Both the position numbers and the translations under genes were made by a program. This document shows, one piece after another, positions 6,952 to 13,766 of a stretch of 13,766 nucleotides of DNA. The stretch spans positions 1 to 13,766 of the forward strand of contig NZ_JBBDYL010000060.1 of NCBI RefSeq assembly GCF_040901545.1, given 5' to 3'. Every line of letters starts with the position of its first letter. The stretch's first letter is position 1. This DNA is from Sulfuricaulis sp040901545. Lineage in GTDB: Bacteria; Pseudomonadota; Gammaproteobacteria; Acidiferrobacterales; Sulfurifustaceae. Below the pieces are notes generated by a model. That model searched no databases. It was not told the DNA's origin and saw only the letters and a program-made list of their open reading frames with translations.

Positions 6952-7064
6952 AGCAGCGTTACGTCCATGATCGACCGTGTATCCCGGAGCTGGGAACGCA
7001 ACATAATATTTCGCTGCTGGATACTCGAGCTCCGGGCTACGCACGTCATATATGGCTCCTATGG
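6952..7064. other. Left subterminal region of the RIT with two interleaved inverted repeats
   Basis: This 113-bp non-coding stretch lies after the ritC stop. AGCAGCG (6952-6958) pairs with CGCTGCT (7012-7018), and CCCGGAGCT (6983-6991) pairs with AGCTCCGGG (7028-7036). The two pairs cross each other, so they cannot form simple nested hairpins. They may be recombinase arm sites or a folded transcript end. Confidence 0.5.
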
Positions 7065-8075
7065 TCAGAGTGAATGCAACCAATCGAGCAGGGTCTTGTT
7101 CTGCTTCCAGGACGGGATTTTCGGCGGTGGCACGCCGCCTTCCACCTTCTCCAGCGCCCGTCGCTTCATCTCGAGGTTTGAGCGCGCGTAGATCTGGGTG
7201 GTTTGCACGTCCACGTGTCCCAGGAAGTCGCGGATGATTTCAAGCGAGACACCGCTTTGAAGCAAATGCATTCCCTTGGTGTGCCTGATGCTATGCGGAC
7301 TGACCGATCGAACGAACCCGGGGCGGTCTTTTCGTATTGCCTGGACGTACTTGTTCAACACGTAGCGGATGCCCCAGCGCGAGAAGCGTATGCCCCGCCG
7401 ATTCTGGAACAACGGCCGATCCGAGCACTCCGGCCGGTCCAGGCCATGCTCTTCCAGGTAATCGCGCAAGATTTGCACCGTGGCGTCCATCAGGGGCACG
7501 GCGCGCGTCTTCCTGCTCTTGCCTGTCAGCCGCACTTGCGCCGGAGAAGCCAACCGCACGTCGCCGACGCTCAGGTCGATCAATTCCTGGACGCGAGCGC
7601 CGGTGTCGTAGAGCAGGCTCAACAGCACAGCATCCCGGCGCCCCTCCCGTGAACGGAGGTCGGGTTGTGCCAGAATCCGAGCAAGATCTTCCTTGACCAG
7701 GTAGCCCACGTTGGCGTGAGGCTGGCGCTGCAATGGGATGGCCAGAATACGCTGGCACTGCAACATGATTTCGGGCACTTCTGACTGAACGTAGCGGAAG
7801 AACGAATGCAACACCGCCAGGCGCTGGTTTTGCGTGCCGATCGACACATGCCTTTCCTTCGCCAGGTAGTCGAGGAACGCCTCCACCAGAGCGTTGTCGA
7901 GGTGTGCCAGGCTGAGCCGTTCAAGGGCGATGCCGCGCTGGTCCCGGCAGAATCGTAGCAGCAGCGTGAACACGTCGCGGTAGGCACGGATGGTGTTGGG
8001 GCTGAGATTGCGTTGCGCGGCCAGATGGTGGGTCAGGTAGCGCGTCAGGTGCGTGGAGAAGTCGGTGGGTTTCAT
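7065..8075 (-). CDS. ritC: RIT tyrosine recombinase, third gene (RitC)
   Basis: A 336-residue tyrosine recombinase. An N-terminal SAM-like core-binding domain (about 5-100, NLSPNTIRAYRDVFTLLLRF) precedes the catalytic domain. Active-site residues are visible: Arg161 (GARVQE), Lys186 (TGKSRK), His261 and Arg264 (HSIRH), His287 (LGH) and nucleophile Tyr296 (QTTQIYAR). A basic tail of about 40 residues follows. The ATG overlaps the ritB stop by four bases (ATGA), so translation is probably coupled. It should act together with RitA and RitB on the element ends; the division of labour among the three is not known to me. Confidence 0.92.
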   Translation of the reverse strand: MKPTDFSTHLTRYLTHHLAAQRNLSPNTIRAYRDVFTLLLRFCRDQRGIALERLSLAHLDNALVEAFLDYLAKERHVSIGTQNQRLAVLHSFFRYVQSEVPEIMLQCQRILAIPLQRQPHANVGYLVKEDLARILAQPDLRSREGRRDAVLLSLLYDTGARVQELIDLSVGDVRLASPAQVRLTGKSRKTRAVPLMDATVQILRDYLEEHGLDRPECSDRPLFQNRRGIRFSRWGIRYVLNKYVQAIRKDRPGFVRSVSPHSIRHTKGMHLLQSGVSLEIIRDFLGHVDVQTTQIYARSNLEMKRRALEKVEGGVPPPKIPSWKQNKTLLDWLHSL

Positions 8076-9058
8076 GACACGACCCTCCGCGGGATGACAT
8101 CGCCGAAGTGAGCCTGGGAGCGGGTTGTGATCTCGGGGAACAGTTCGGCCGTCAGATGCAGGTAATGCTGTGTTCCCACCACCGACAGGTGACCCATATA
8201 GGTCGCCAGCACCGGTAGCTTGGCGTCGAGGTCCGCACCCTGACGATACCAGCGCAACAGGCTGTGAACAGCGAAGGTGTGACGAAGATCGTGCACACGC
8301 GGGCCCTTTCCCCGGCCAGCGTGCGATATGCCGCTGCGCGTCAACAGCTTCCGGTAGATTCCATAAACCGACGATATGGCCCAGTGGCCGCCGCGCAGGT
8401 TTGGGAAGAAGTACGCGTTTGCCGGCCGGCGGCCAAGCTCCTGGTCAAACTTCTGCAATCGTTGCACCAGACTGACTGCCGGAGGGACCTGACGGTCCTT
8501 GCCGAATTTGGTCTCGCGCAACGTCAGCACACCGCGACCAAAGTCCACGTCACCGACCTTCAGGTGCAACACCTCGCCCACCCGCAAACCACAACCATAG
8601 AGCAGACGAAACACCTCGGGCATGACCAGATGGCGCAGCGGCGAGTGCCCACTGGGTTTGAAGTGGTCGACCACATCAAGCAGGCGCCGTACTTCGGCGT
8701 GAGTCAGGATACGCGGCGAGAAGCTGCTGCCTCCTCCTTTTGCCATGAGATACGGATCCGGCACATGCGCGGCATAGCCCTGTTTGACCATGAAGATGGC
8801 GAGTCGGCGAAGCGTATGGCCACGATAGCCATGGTTTGCCGCGCTCTCGTGAGGCCGCTTGGCAAGCCACTTCAGGGCCAACTCACGGGGCAGTTCGCAC
8901 TGCGCCAAGCCTTCCTTCGCAAGAAACCGGTCAAGGCGCTCCAGCGCCAGCGCGCCAACCTGATATTTGTAACCGACCGCCTGCTTTTCCTGAATGAGCC
9001 GTTTTATCAGCGGCGCTACCGGGCTGCGGAATTGCAATGGGAATTTGTTATTAGCCAT
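8072..9058 (-). CDS. ritB: RIT tyrosine recombinase, second gene (RitB)
   Basis: A 328-residue tyrosine recombinase. The catalytic set is Arg159 (GLRVGE), Lys184 (ETKFGK), His256 and Arg259 (HDLRH), His290 (MGH) and Tyr299 (GTQHYLH). The core-binding domain occupies about 10-110. The start at 9058 (MANNKFPLQF) is chosen over a longer reading because GAGGAGG lies seven bases ahead. The first eight bases overlap the end of ritA (ATGGCTAA), and the end overlaps ritC by four. The tight overlaps indicate one transcript with coupled translation. Confidence 0.92.
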   Translation of the reverse strand: MANNKFPLQFRSPVAPLIKRLIQEKQAVGYKYQVGALALERLDRFLAKEGLAQCELPRELALKWLAKRPHESAANHGYRGHTLRRLAIFMVKQGYAAHVPDPYLMAKGGGSSFSPRILTHAEVRRLLDVVDHFKPSGHSPLRHLVMPEVFRLLYGCGLRVGEVLHLKVGDVDFGRGVLTLRETKFGKDRQVPPAVSLVQRLQKFDQELGRRPANAYFFPNLRGGHWAISSVYGIYRKLLTRSGISHAGRGKGPRVHDLRHTFAVHSLLRWYRQGADLDAKLPVLATYMGHLSVVGTQHYLHLTAELFPEITTRSQAHFGDVIPRRVVS

Positions 9059-10310
9059 GGCACACCTCCTCGGGGTCGAGCGCGGCTGCGCGCAACGATT
9101 CCACGTCCGCCTTGGCATAGATCATGGTTGACGCGGTGGTGGTGTGACCCAGGATGTCGGAAATGACGTGCAGCGGTGTTTCCCCCTGTAGAAGCCGCGT
9201 CGCCAGCGTGTGGCGCAGCGAGTGCAGCCCGCAGCGCTGCGGAGTTCGGAATTCAATTCCAGCTCGCTGTCGCCACTCGCTTACGACATGATGAAGTCGG
9301 CTATTCGCGCCAATAGGCGTAAACGGAAGCCTCGCCCTCAGGAACACTTCGCGATGAGGCGCCTGGGGCCTGCCTGCCTTGAGGTAATCGATCAAGGCTT
9401 CGCCGATTTCCTCCGACATCGGCAGGCACAATGGTCCACCTGTCTTCGACTGCCTGATTTCGATGGTGGCCGTATCCCACTGGAGATCGTCCAGCTTCAG
9501 AGTTCGGATATCGCCTGACCGCAGACCCAAGCGGCTCGCCAGCAGCAGGATGGCGTAGTCGCGCTTGCCCCGGGGCGAGGTACGGTCGATCACCTTGAGC
9601 AGTTTGCGAACCAATTCCGGATCCCAGACTGAAGGAATGGTCCCGTCCATCGGCACCCGGATGGTCGGCAACACCTGAGTAAGATCGCGGTGCACAATCT
9701 GGCGCTGCAGAAGATACCGAAGGAAACTGCGAAGGTCGGGCGTGCCCCGGGAGGCGGACCTCGGGCCCCGCGGGCCGCGTGAGATGACGAAGGAGGTTAC
9801 CTGGTCGGGTTGAAGCTGATCGAGAGCGGTGATCCCGTTTGCTCCCAGGTAGTTAAGAAACACCGCGATGGTTCGCATACGCTCTTTGAGAGAGGTCGGC
9901 CGCAGATGAAGGCGCTCACGGCAGAATTGCTCGAAATCGGATAGCGGCTTCTTCATCGACTGCGGAATGTGAAGCTGCACGGTGTACACCACCGGCCGAT
10001 CAACTCGCCCTTCACGCGCGAAGGTGCCGAGCACCAGCACCCCAAAGTTGACATGTCGGCGCCAGCCTGTTTGCGCCGTCAAGCGCTCGCTGCGTGTTGC
10101 CTGATATCGTTCGATGAAGCGTGTAGCCATCTCTTCCGAATACCCGCCGACTTGGCCTGCGTCACGGCAAAACGCGGCGAAATGTTGCCAGACCGTGCGG
10201 TATCTCTTCAGCGCATTCCTGCTGTAGCGCAACTTGAGCAGTTGATACAACGCGTGCTCAATCAACTGTTCCAAAAGCAATTCGGCGAAGCGGCGAGTGG
10301 GAACATTCAT
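9051..10310 (-). CDS. ritA: RIT tyrosine recombinase, first gene (RitA)
   Basis: A 419-residue tyrosine recombinase, the longest of the three. The catalytic residues are Arg264 (GLRSGD), Lys289 (SKTGG), His363 and Arg366 (HSLRH), His389 (LGH) and Tyr398 (STMIYAKAD). Residues about 5-220 hold an enlarged N-terminal region with two DNA-binding-like parts (ALKRYRTVWQHFAAFCRDAG; TSLKERMRTIAVFLNYLGAN). The start at 10310 (MNVPTRRFAEL) is chosen over an in-frame extension to 10397 because AGGAG sits at 10318-10322, seven bases ahead. It is the promoter-proximal gene of the trio. Confidence 0.92.
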   Translation of the reverse strand: MNVPTRRFAELLLEQLIEHALYQLLKLRYSRNALKRYRTVWQHFAAFCRDAGQVGGYSEEMATRFIERYQATRSERLTAQTGWRRHVNFGVLVLGTFAREGRVDRPVVYTVQLHIPQSMKKPLSDFEQFCRERLHLRPTSLKERMRTIAVFLNYLGANGITALDQLQPDQVTSFVISRGPRGPRSASRGTPDLRSFLRYLLQRQIVHRDLTQVLPTIRVPMDGTIPSVWDPELVRKLLKVIDRTSPRGKRDYAILLLASRLGLRSGDIRTLKLDDLQWDTATIEIRQSKTGGPLCLPMSEEIGEALIDYLKAGRPQAPHREVFLRARLPFTPIGANSRLHHVVSEWRQRAGIEFRTPQRCGLHSLRHTLATRLLQGETPLHVISDILGHTTTASTMIYAKADVESLRAAALDPEEVCHG

Positions 10311-10422
10311 GATCGATCTCCTAAGAACGTGGCCCGGGATGGCCACAGGGAGGTCAATCATCAACTTTTTATGTGCAGTAGTTTGAAGCAAATGCATTGA
10401 TTCAGAAGACCCTTAACGAGCA
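10311..10422 (-). promoter_or_regulatory. ritA leader and right subterminal region of the RIT
   Basis: It holds the ritA ribosome binding site AGGAG (10318-10322) and a copy of the CACATAA box (10369-10375) about 50 bp inside the right terminal repeat. The sequence around that box resembles the terminal repeat in opposite orientation. The ritA promoter is expected here, but no convincing -35/-10 pair was found. Confidence 0.5.
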
Positions 10423-10452
10423 ACTCCACATAAAAACTTACCTACCTAAATA
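10423..10452 (-). repeat. Right terminal inverted repeat of the RIT, overlapping the integrase 3' end
   Basis: It is the exact reverse complement of 6922-6951. On the minus strand it begins TATTTAGGTAGGTAA, which reads Tyr-Leu-Gly-Arg-stop in frame with the integrase. Confidence 0.95.
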
Positions 10453-11304
10453 GACCGCCGTGATCTGTTCGCGGGAATGCCCGAGTTCGGCGGAAATAGT
10501 CGCGCGGGCCTCGCGATCGACCGCCCGCCGCTCCGGGTCCAGCGATTTCGCTGCCGGGCCACCCTTGGCCGGGCACGCCCAGCCGGTCAGTTCCCGGTAG
10601 CGTTCCTGCGCGTAATGGTGGCGCAGGCCGTGGACCTTGTGGATGCCCGCCTTCATGCACTGCGCCTTGAACCGCTGGAGCTGGCCGTCGTAGGTCATCG
10701 TCCTCGGGATCAGGCTCCACTGGCCCACGAGCTGCTTCACCTCTTCCAAGAGCTCGCGTTGCGCGGGGGTGCGGATCGGGACTTGGCGCTCCCGCCCGCC
10801 CTTGGTCCAGCTGTCCATGAGCATCAGCCGGTCGCCCCGGTCCGCCCACTCGACCCTGATCTTGATCGACTCCTCGCGCCTCAGCCCGAATGCGGCCTGG
10901 AGCTTGAGCGAGAGCCGGGTGTAGGGATCCGCGATCTGTGTCAGGTCGCCGGCCGTCAGCTCGCGCCCCTTGTCCAGGTTCGTCACGTACTGCCGGTCGG
11001 GAATGGCGTAGCGGGCGTTGTCCGGGGCGATGACGTTCTGCTTGCCGACCTTTTCCGCCCACCAGCGCAGCTCGGTCATGCGGTTCTTGATCGTGCCGGC
11101 GGAAAGCTCCTCCGCCTTCCAGCGCGCGAGGAGCGCCTCGACGTGCTTCGGCTTGAGGCTGTCGGCATGCATGTGCCGGAAGCCCATTTCCTGCAACTGG
11201 TTGGCGACCAGCGTCAGGATGCGCTCCCGCGCGGTTTGAGTGGCATAGCTGCCGTCGCGGTTGCGCTGGCAGAGTTGCTTCAGTTCGTAGTTGAAATCTC
11301 GCAT
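10438..11304 (-). CDS. int: Tyrosine-type integrase (Integrase_1-like), probable island integrase
   Basis: A 288-residue integrase. The N-terminal domain (about 1-95, including LARWKAEELSAGTIKNRMTE) resembles the SAM-like domain of the Phage_integrase_N/Integrase_1 type. The catalytic residues are Arg142 (GLRREES), Lys168 (WTKGGRERQ), His225 and Arg228 (HGLRH), His276 (ELGH) and Tyr285 (QITAVYLGR). An insertion with ERYRELTGWACP and the ARATISAELGH block are typical of this group. ATG 11304 has GAAGGA just upstream. Tyr285, the last three residues and the stop codon are encoded inside the RIT terminal repeat, yet the C-terminus looks normal, so the enzyme may still work. The gene probably serves the tRNA-Cys island, but it lies 9.6 kb from the att fragment, so that link is inferred. 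Confidence 0.88.
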   Translation of the reverse strand: MRDFNYELKQLCQRNRDGSYATQTARERILTLVANQLQEMGFRHMHADSLKPKHVEALLARWKAEELSAGTIKNRMTELRWWAEKVGKQNVIAPDNARYAIPDRQYVTNLDKGRELTAGDLTQIADPYTRLSLKLQAAFGLRREESIKIRVEWADRGDRLMLMDSWTKGGRERQVPIRTPAQRELLEEVKQLVGQWSLIPRTMTYDGQLQRFKAQCMKAGIHKVHGLRHHYAQERYRELTGWACPAKGGPAAKSLDPERRAVDREARATISAELGHSREQITAVYLGR

Positions 11305-11859
11305 CGGTCCTTCACCCACAGGTTGATGACAAGCATCATTTTCCGGGGTGATGACCGTCAGCAGCCTCGCGTAACCCCCTCGAAAACCCGGGGGTTGGGC
11401 GGGAAATGGTTCGGTGAGCGGAGAAAATCGATCCGCCGGCTTCCTGGTTCACATACCCCATCCATCACCACTTCACTGCATCACTGCATTCGGTGTGCAC
11501 TGCCTGTCCGGTTAGTGTTTCTATCCGTCCTACCGGCCTAAGCGCGGCGGGAACTCAGAGGGATTCGGGACACCACTCCCGTTTTGTGCCGTTTCCTTGC
11601 TGCTCGCCACCGCGGCACGCGGCATCGGCGTCGACGGCGCGCCCTTTCGGGAGCGATCCGTCGAGATGAGCCGTCGATCCCGGCTCGGGGGTGCGCCATT
11701 GCGGCGCCATTGGGACTGCCCGCTGAAACGGGCATTGGGACGAGCCGCGTTGCACGGCCCTTTGCGAACGATGGCTGCAGAAAGCCCCATCACTCGCTCG
11801 CGTCATTTGCGCCAGGAGCGCGCAACCCTTTGACGCGCGAGAGGTTGTGCGCGTCGTCA
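11305..11859. other. Stretch upstream of the integrase without a convincing gene
   Basis: All reading frames here give arginine/serine-rich products without recognisable motifs. The sequence contains short structures only: a 7-bp hairpin at 11373-11396, two copies of TCACTGCA near 11475-11490, a hairpin TGCCCG-CTGAAA-CGGGCA at 11717-11734, and CATTGGGAC repeated on either side of that hairpin. The integrase promoter and possible accessory recombination sites are expected near 11305-11400. Degraded coding sequence is possible after 11530. Confidence 0.5.
11373..11396. other. Short hairpin AACCCCC/GGGGGTT upstream of the integrase
   Basis: AACCCCC (11373-11379) and GGGGGTT (11390-11396) are perfect 7-bp arms with a 10-base loop. 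No clear T-run follows. It could insulate the integrase gene or be a protein-binding site. Confidence 0.45.
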
Positions 11860-11889
11860 CTAGCAGCTCGCGCTGTCCAGTGACGACGC
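11851..11889. repeat. Perfect 11-bp inverted repeat at the 3' end of the small gene
   Basis: GCGTCGTCACT (11851-11861) and AGTGACGACGC (11879-11889) pair exactly around a 17-base loop. The stop codon of the minus-strand gene (11860-11862) lies at the inner edge of the left arm. It could fold as a terminator-like stem, although no T-run follows it on the minus strand. Confidence 0.6.
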
Positions 11890-12180
11890 GTTCGGCTGGC
11901 GCAGTGCGCCCCGTATCGCTTCGTCGTAGTCGCGCACGATCGTCTCGGCTTGCGGCAGGGATGCTGCGTACTGGATCAAGGCGCTCGCCACCAGCGCGAC
12001 ATCCGGACGAAACCCGCCCAGCGCGTGCCGGCAACGGCGCCGCAGTTGCAGCAGTGCATCTTTCGCTGCTTCGCTTACGGGAACTTTCGGCAGATCGCCT
12101 TCGCGTTCCACGTGCATCAGTCGCCCTTGCTTCACAACGTAGAGATCGCCTTCTTGCAGCGGTGCGGTCTTTTCATTCAC
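11860..12180 (-). CDS. Small hypothetical protein
   Basis: A 106-residue protein not recognised. It has an ordinary amino-acid mix: GDLYVVKQGRLMHVEREGD near the N-terminus, then a helical LQLRRRCRHALGGFRPDVAL, VASALIQYAASLPQAETIV and RDYDEAIRGAL. The GTG at 12180 is chosen because AAAGGAGC (12195-12188) lies at suitable spacing ahead of it; the frame stays open further upstream, but that part looks non-coding. It has no obvious operon partner. It may be a plasmid- or island-type accessory protein, and no function can be given. Confidence 0.55.
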   Translation of the reverse strand: MNEKTAPLQEGDLYVVKQGRLMHVEREGDLPKVPVSEAAKDALLQLRRRCRHALGGFRPDVALVASALIQYAASLPQAETIVRDYDEAIRGALRQPNASSLDSASC

Positions 12181-12857
12181 GGCCAGTGCTCCTTTCGATG
12201 CGTTGCAAAATCGGAACTGCGACATCGGATTGCCATCGACCGCACTTTGGTTGCGACGGACGCAAGTCGTCCGCAGCCGCCGATTGCGCTCCGGCATATG
12301 CATCGGGCGCGGTCGCTTAACGCGAACGCACCACCACCCCAAAAGGCCTCGATAGGATGAACTGCTGAGCGAGCGTGAGTCAGCGCGCAGCGCCGCCTGC
12401 CTGAAAACGGTCAGCAAGCAGCGTCGGGCGCGACATGCGCTCGAGATACGATGCGGATTACCGCATCATGTGTGGCCGCCCTTTCCGCGCGATTATTGCC
12501 GCGGAGCTGGACGGTTTAAGAAATGTTGCACGGCAGATGAGCGGAAACCACTATCCGCCACGCTGCACGTGTAACGTGTTGCCCCCGGATTTCTCCGGTG
12601 GGCTGACCAATGGTCAATTACTGGTAGGCCTAAGACGCTTGAGGGCGCGTCGCCCGTTTCCGGGCTGGCCTGCCTTTTGTTCCCGACCTTGCGGTCCACG
12701 CGGTCGCGATCAGCATTGCCGACCCGAAGGGATTGGCCGCGCATCTGTTTCCTGCCAAGGGCGATGCGTAACGGGCATCAGCCGGGCTGACACAGCCAGC
12801 GATATTGCGATCGAATCTATGCCGTCACTTTTTCGAAGTCAAGCCCCCCAAGGCAGA
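12181..12857. other. Intergenic stretch with a possible gene remnant
   Basis: No full gene is supported. A hairpin GATGCGG-ATTA-CCGCATC lies at 12450-12467. On the plus strand, 12643-12771 is open for 42 codons ending with TAA and gives protein-like residues (GLPFVPDLAVHAVAISIADP, then KGLAAHLFPAKGDA). This may be the 3' end of a lost gene, though it could be chance. Other readings across this stretch look random or are antisense to the gene at 12858. Confidence 0.4.
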
Positions 12858-13712
12858 TCATGCCCGGCCGGCCGCCTGCACCTTTTCTTCTTGCACCTTC
12901 AAGTGAATGTACGTGAACTGGTGAGCAATCCGACAAGCGAGCGACGTCTCATTGCCGTGATGAAACTGAGGAGTATCGAGTTCTGCGCCGTATCGCTGCT
13001 TGACATTGGTCACTATGAAGTCGGGCTCAATCAATTTCGCGACGGCGTCGTATGAGCCGCGGTCGAAATCTGCTCGATGTGGCAATCCGCTTTCCATTCC
13101 CCATGCGTAACCCACGAAGCATTCGAGGAAATTGTCCACCTCAGCTGTATTTGCCTGAAAGCACGACCGCAAATGTGCTTGGACTGCCGAACCATCGCTG
13201 TGCTTGTTCCAAAGCCAGTACAGAGCTGGAGCATCCGCACCAAAGCCTTGATACAGAGGGGATTCAAGCGCCTGCGAGCGAATCCGGTCGGCTAAGGCAC
13301 TCGCGACCCTGTTTTCTGCGTCGGCCGCGATTATCCGATCGGCTTCCGGTTGACCCGCATCATGGCGAACCCACCGTAAGCACTCGAAGGCGAACGGGAG
13401 CGGCTGGGCTTGTTGAAAGATCTCGTCCGCGGTTGCGTCTCGCTCCGGACCCGATGGTATGCGCTTCAGAAGATGAGCCACCAAGATCGCGGACTGTCTA
13501 AACGTCAAGTCCGACGTGAACATCCCCCGTTCCCGCGGCAGCAGCGCGCCGCCCCGTGCAACTGCCAATGCAAGTCGCCTTGCACCGGCGGGCTCGATCT
13601 CGTTCTCCCGATTTCGCAGTTTTCTAATAACCTGTGGCATCGCACTGCGCTCCGCGAAACCCTTAAGGACTGCATCTGCGTCCTCTGGACTAATGCCCGC
13701 GAACTGCTCCAC
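12858..13712 (-). CDS. C-terminal portion of a possible KAP-family P-loop NTPase, 5' part missing or in another frame
   Basis: A 284-residue reading with strong protein character. FAGISPEDADAVLKGFAERS near the start, and LYWLWNKHSDGSAVQAHLRS plus DNFLECFVGYAWGMESGL toward the end, resemble the helical C-terminal region after the ATPase core of KAP NTPases. No Walker A or B motif is present, so the catalytic part is absent from this frame. The only start is GTG 13712 with a weak leader; an in-frame TAA lies 12 bases upstream. A different frame ends with TAG sharing its G with that GTG (TAGTG). This is either a coupled second gene or a frameshifted NTPase whose front half lies beyond the window. 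KAP proteins are found in some phage-defence systems, but none can be named here. Confidence 0.5.
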   Translation of the reverse strand: MEQFAGISPEDADAVLKGFAERSAMPQVIRKLRNRENEIEPAGARRLALAVARGGALLPRERGMFTSDLTFRQSAILVAHLLKRIPSGPERDATADEIFQQAQPLPFAFECLRWVRHDAGQPEADRIIAADAENRVASALADRIRSQALESPLYQGFGADAPALYWLWNKHSDGSAVQAHLRSCFQANTAEVDNFLECFVGYAWGMESGLPHRADFDRGSYDAVAKLIEPDFIVTNVKQRYGAELDTPQFHHGNETSLACRIAHQFTYIHLKVQEEKVQAAGRA

Positions 13713-13766
13713 TAGCCTGCATTATTCATGAAAATCGCGGTCGAGTGCGTTTGCGGGGGTGAGAAT

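Larger units (their letters stand above)
6922..10452 (-). mobile_element. RIT element (recombinase in trio), complete
   Basis: Perfect 30-bp terminal inverted repeats bound three consecutive, overlapping tyrosine-recombinase genes in one orientation. This is the defining structure of RIT elements, described in Cupriavidus and other proteobacteria. All three genes keep the R-K-HxxR-H-Y catalytic set, so the element looks potentially active. The gene order from the right end is ritA-ritB-ritC. The element is 3531 bp, with no passenger gene. No direct target duplication is evident, as expected for tyrosine recombinases. The right boundary lies within the integrase gene. Confidence 0.9.
799..13766. 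mobile_element. Putative tRNA-Cys-associated genomic island (left part; right end not seen)
   Basis: The left border is taken from the truncated tRNA-Cys. Content beyond it is accessory: a toxin-antitoxin pair, nuclease-like genes with one broken, an AlpA-like regulator, an integrase and a nested RIT element. No second tRNA-Cys segment or direct repeat of the att core was found before the window ends, so the right border is either outside the window or degraded. The region after about 11,500 may belong to another element. Confidence 0.6.

Noticed and set aside
8264..9166. Long plus-strand open frame of 300 codons opposite ritB
   Set aside because: Antisense shadow of a gene with clear recombinase motifs; no motif of its own.
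10477..11541. Long plus-strand open frame of 354 codons
   Set aside because: It is the antisense of the integrase gene in high-GC DNA; the minus strand shows the complete catalytic set.
11555..12034. Minus-strand open frames of up to 159 codons before and across the small gene
   Set aside because: Arginine- and serine-rich composition without motifs, and partly overlapping the better-supported small gene in another frame.
12435..13055. Plus-strand open frame of 206 codons
   Set aside because: Its second half is antisense to the KAP-like reading, and its first half has no protein-like features or ribosome site.
1..13766. CRISPR array, riboswitch or rRNA
   Set aside because: No regularly spaced repeats, no recognisable aptamer and no rRNA segments were seen on either strand.

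Overview
The window looks like one edge of a genomic island in a GC-rich proteobacterial chromosome, most likely a betaproteobacterium. The host is inferred from the DUF1178 gene, the tRNA-Leu(UAA) gene beside a tRNA-Cys remnant (matching the common Gly-Cys-Leu tRNA cluster), and the RIT-type transposon. No species-level marker is present.

Layout. (1) 1-798 is apparent core chromosome: a DUF1178 gene and a complete tRNA-Leu(UAA), both on the minus strand. (2) At 799-842 lies a tRNA-Cys(GCA) fragment that starts exactly at the anticodon loop and runs to CCA, with no 5' half. This is what a tyrosine-integrase attachment site looks like, and I take it as the left edge of the island. (3) 995-6659 is accessory cargo: a TumE/TumA-type toxin-antitoxin pair with a leaderless-looking promoter under two palindromes, an unrecognised helix-turn-helix/coiled-coil protein, and three different genes with PD-(D/E)XK-nuclease-like motifs. 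The middle nuclease gene is broken by a one-base frameshift at the codon that should encode the catalytic lysine. A small AlpA-like DNA-binding protein follows. (4) 6922-10452 is a complete RIT element (recombinase in trio): three overlapping tyrosine-recombinase genes inside perfect 30-bp terminal inverted repeats. (5) 10438-11304 is a fourth tyrosine recombinase, probably the island's own integrase. Its last four codons, including the catalytic tyrosine, and its stop codon lie inside the RIT terminal repeat. (6) 11305-13766 is poorly defined: two long stretches without a convincing gene, one small unrecognised gene, and the C-terminal portion of what may be a KAP-family P-loop NTPase running toward the window end.

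How it fits together. Before the RIT arrived, the integrase, the AlpA-like regulator and the third nuclease probably formed a leftward array, with the other nucleases, toxin-antitoxin pair and helix-turn-helix gene between it and the tRNA-Cys junction. The cargo looks defence-like, but no known named defence system is complete here. The RIT appears to have entered at the 3' end of the integrase gene without destroying its reading frame, giving a nested structure of tRNA-Cys island, integrase and RIT. The most notable features are the RIT-integrase junction, the repeated CACATAA box around it, the frameshift at the nuclease active site, and two genes whose promoters place the transcription start at the start codon.
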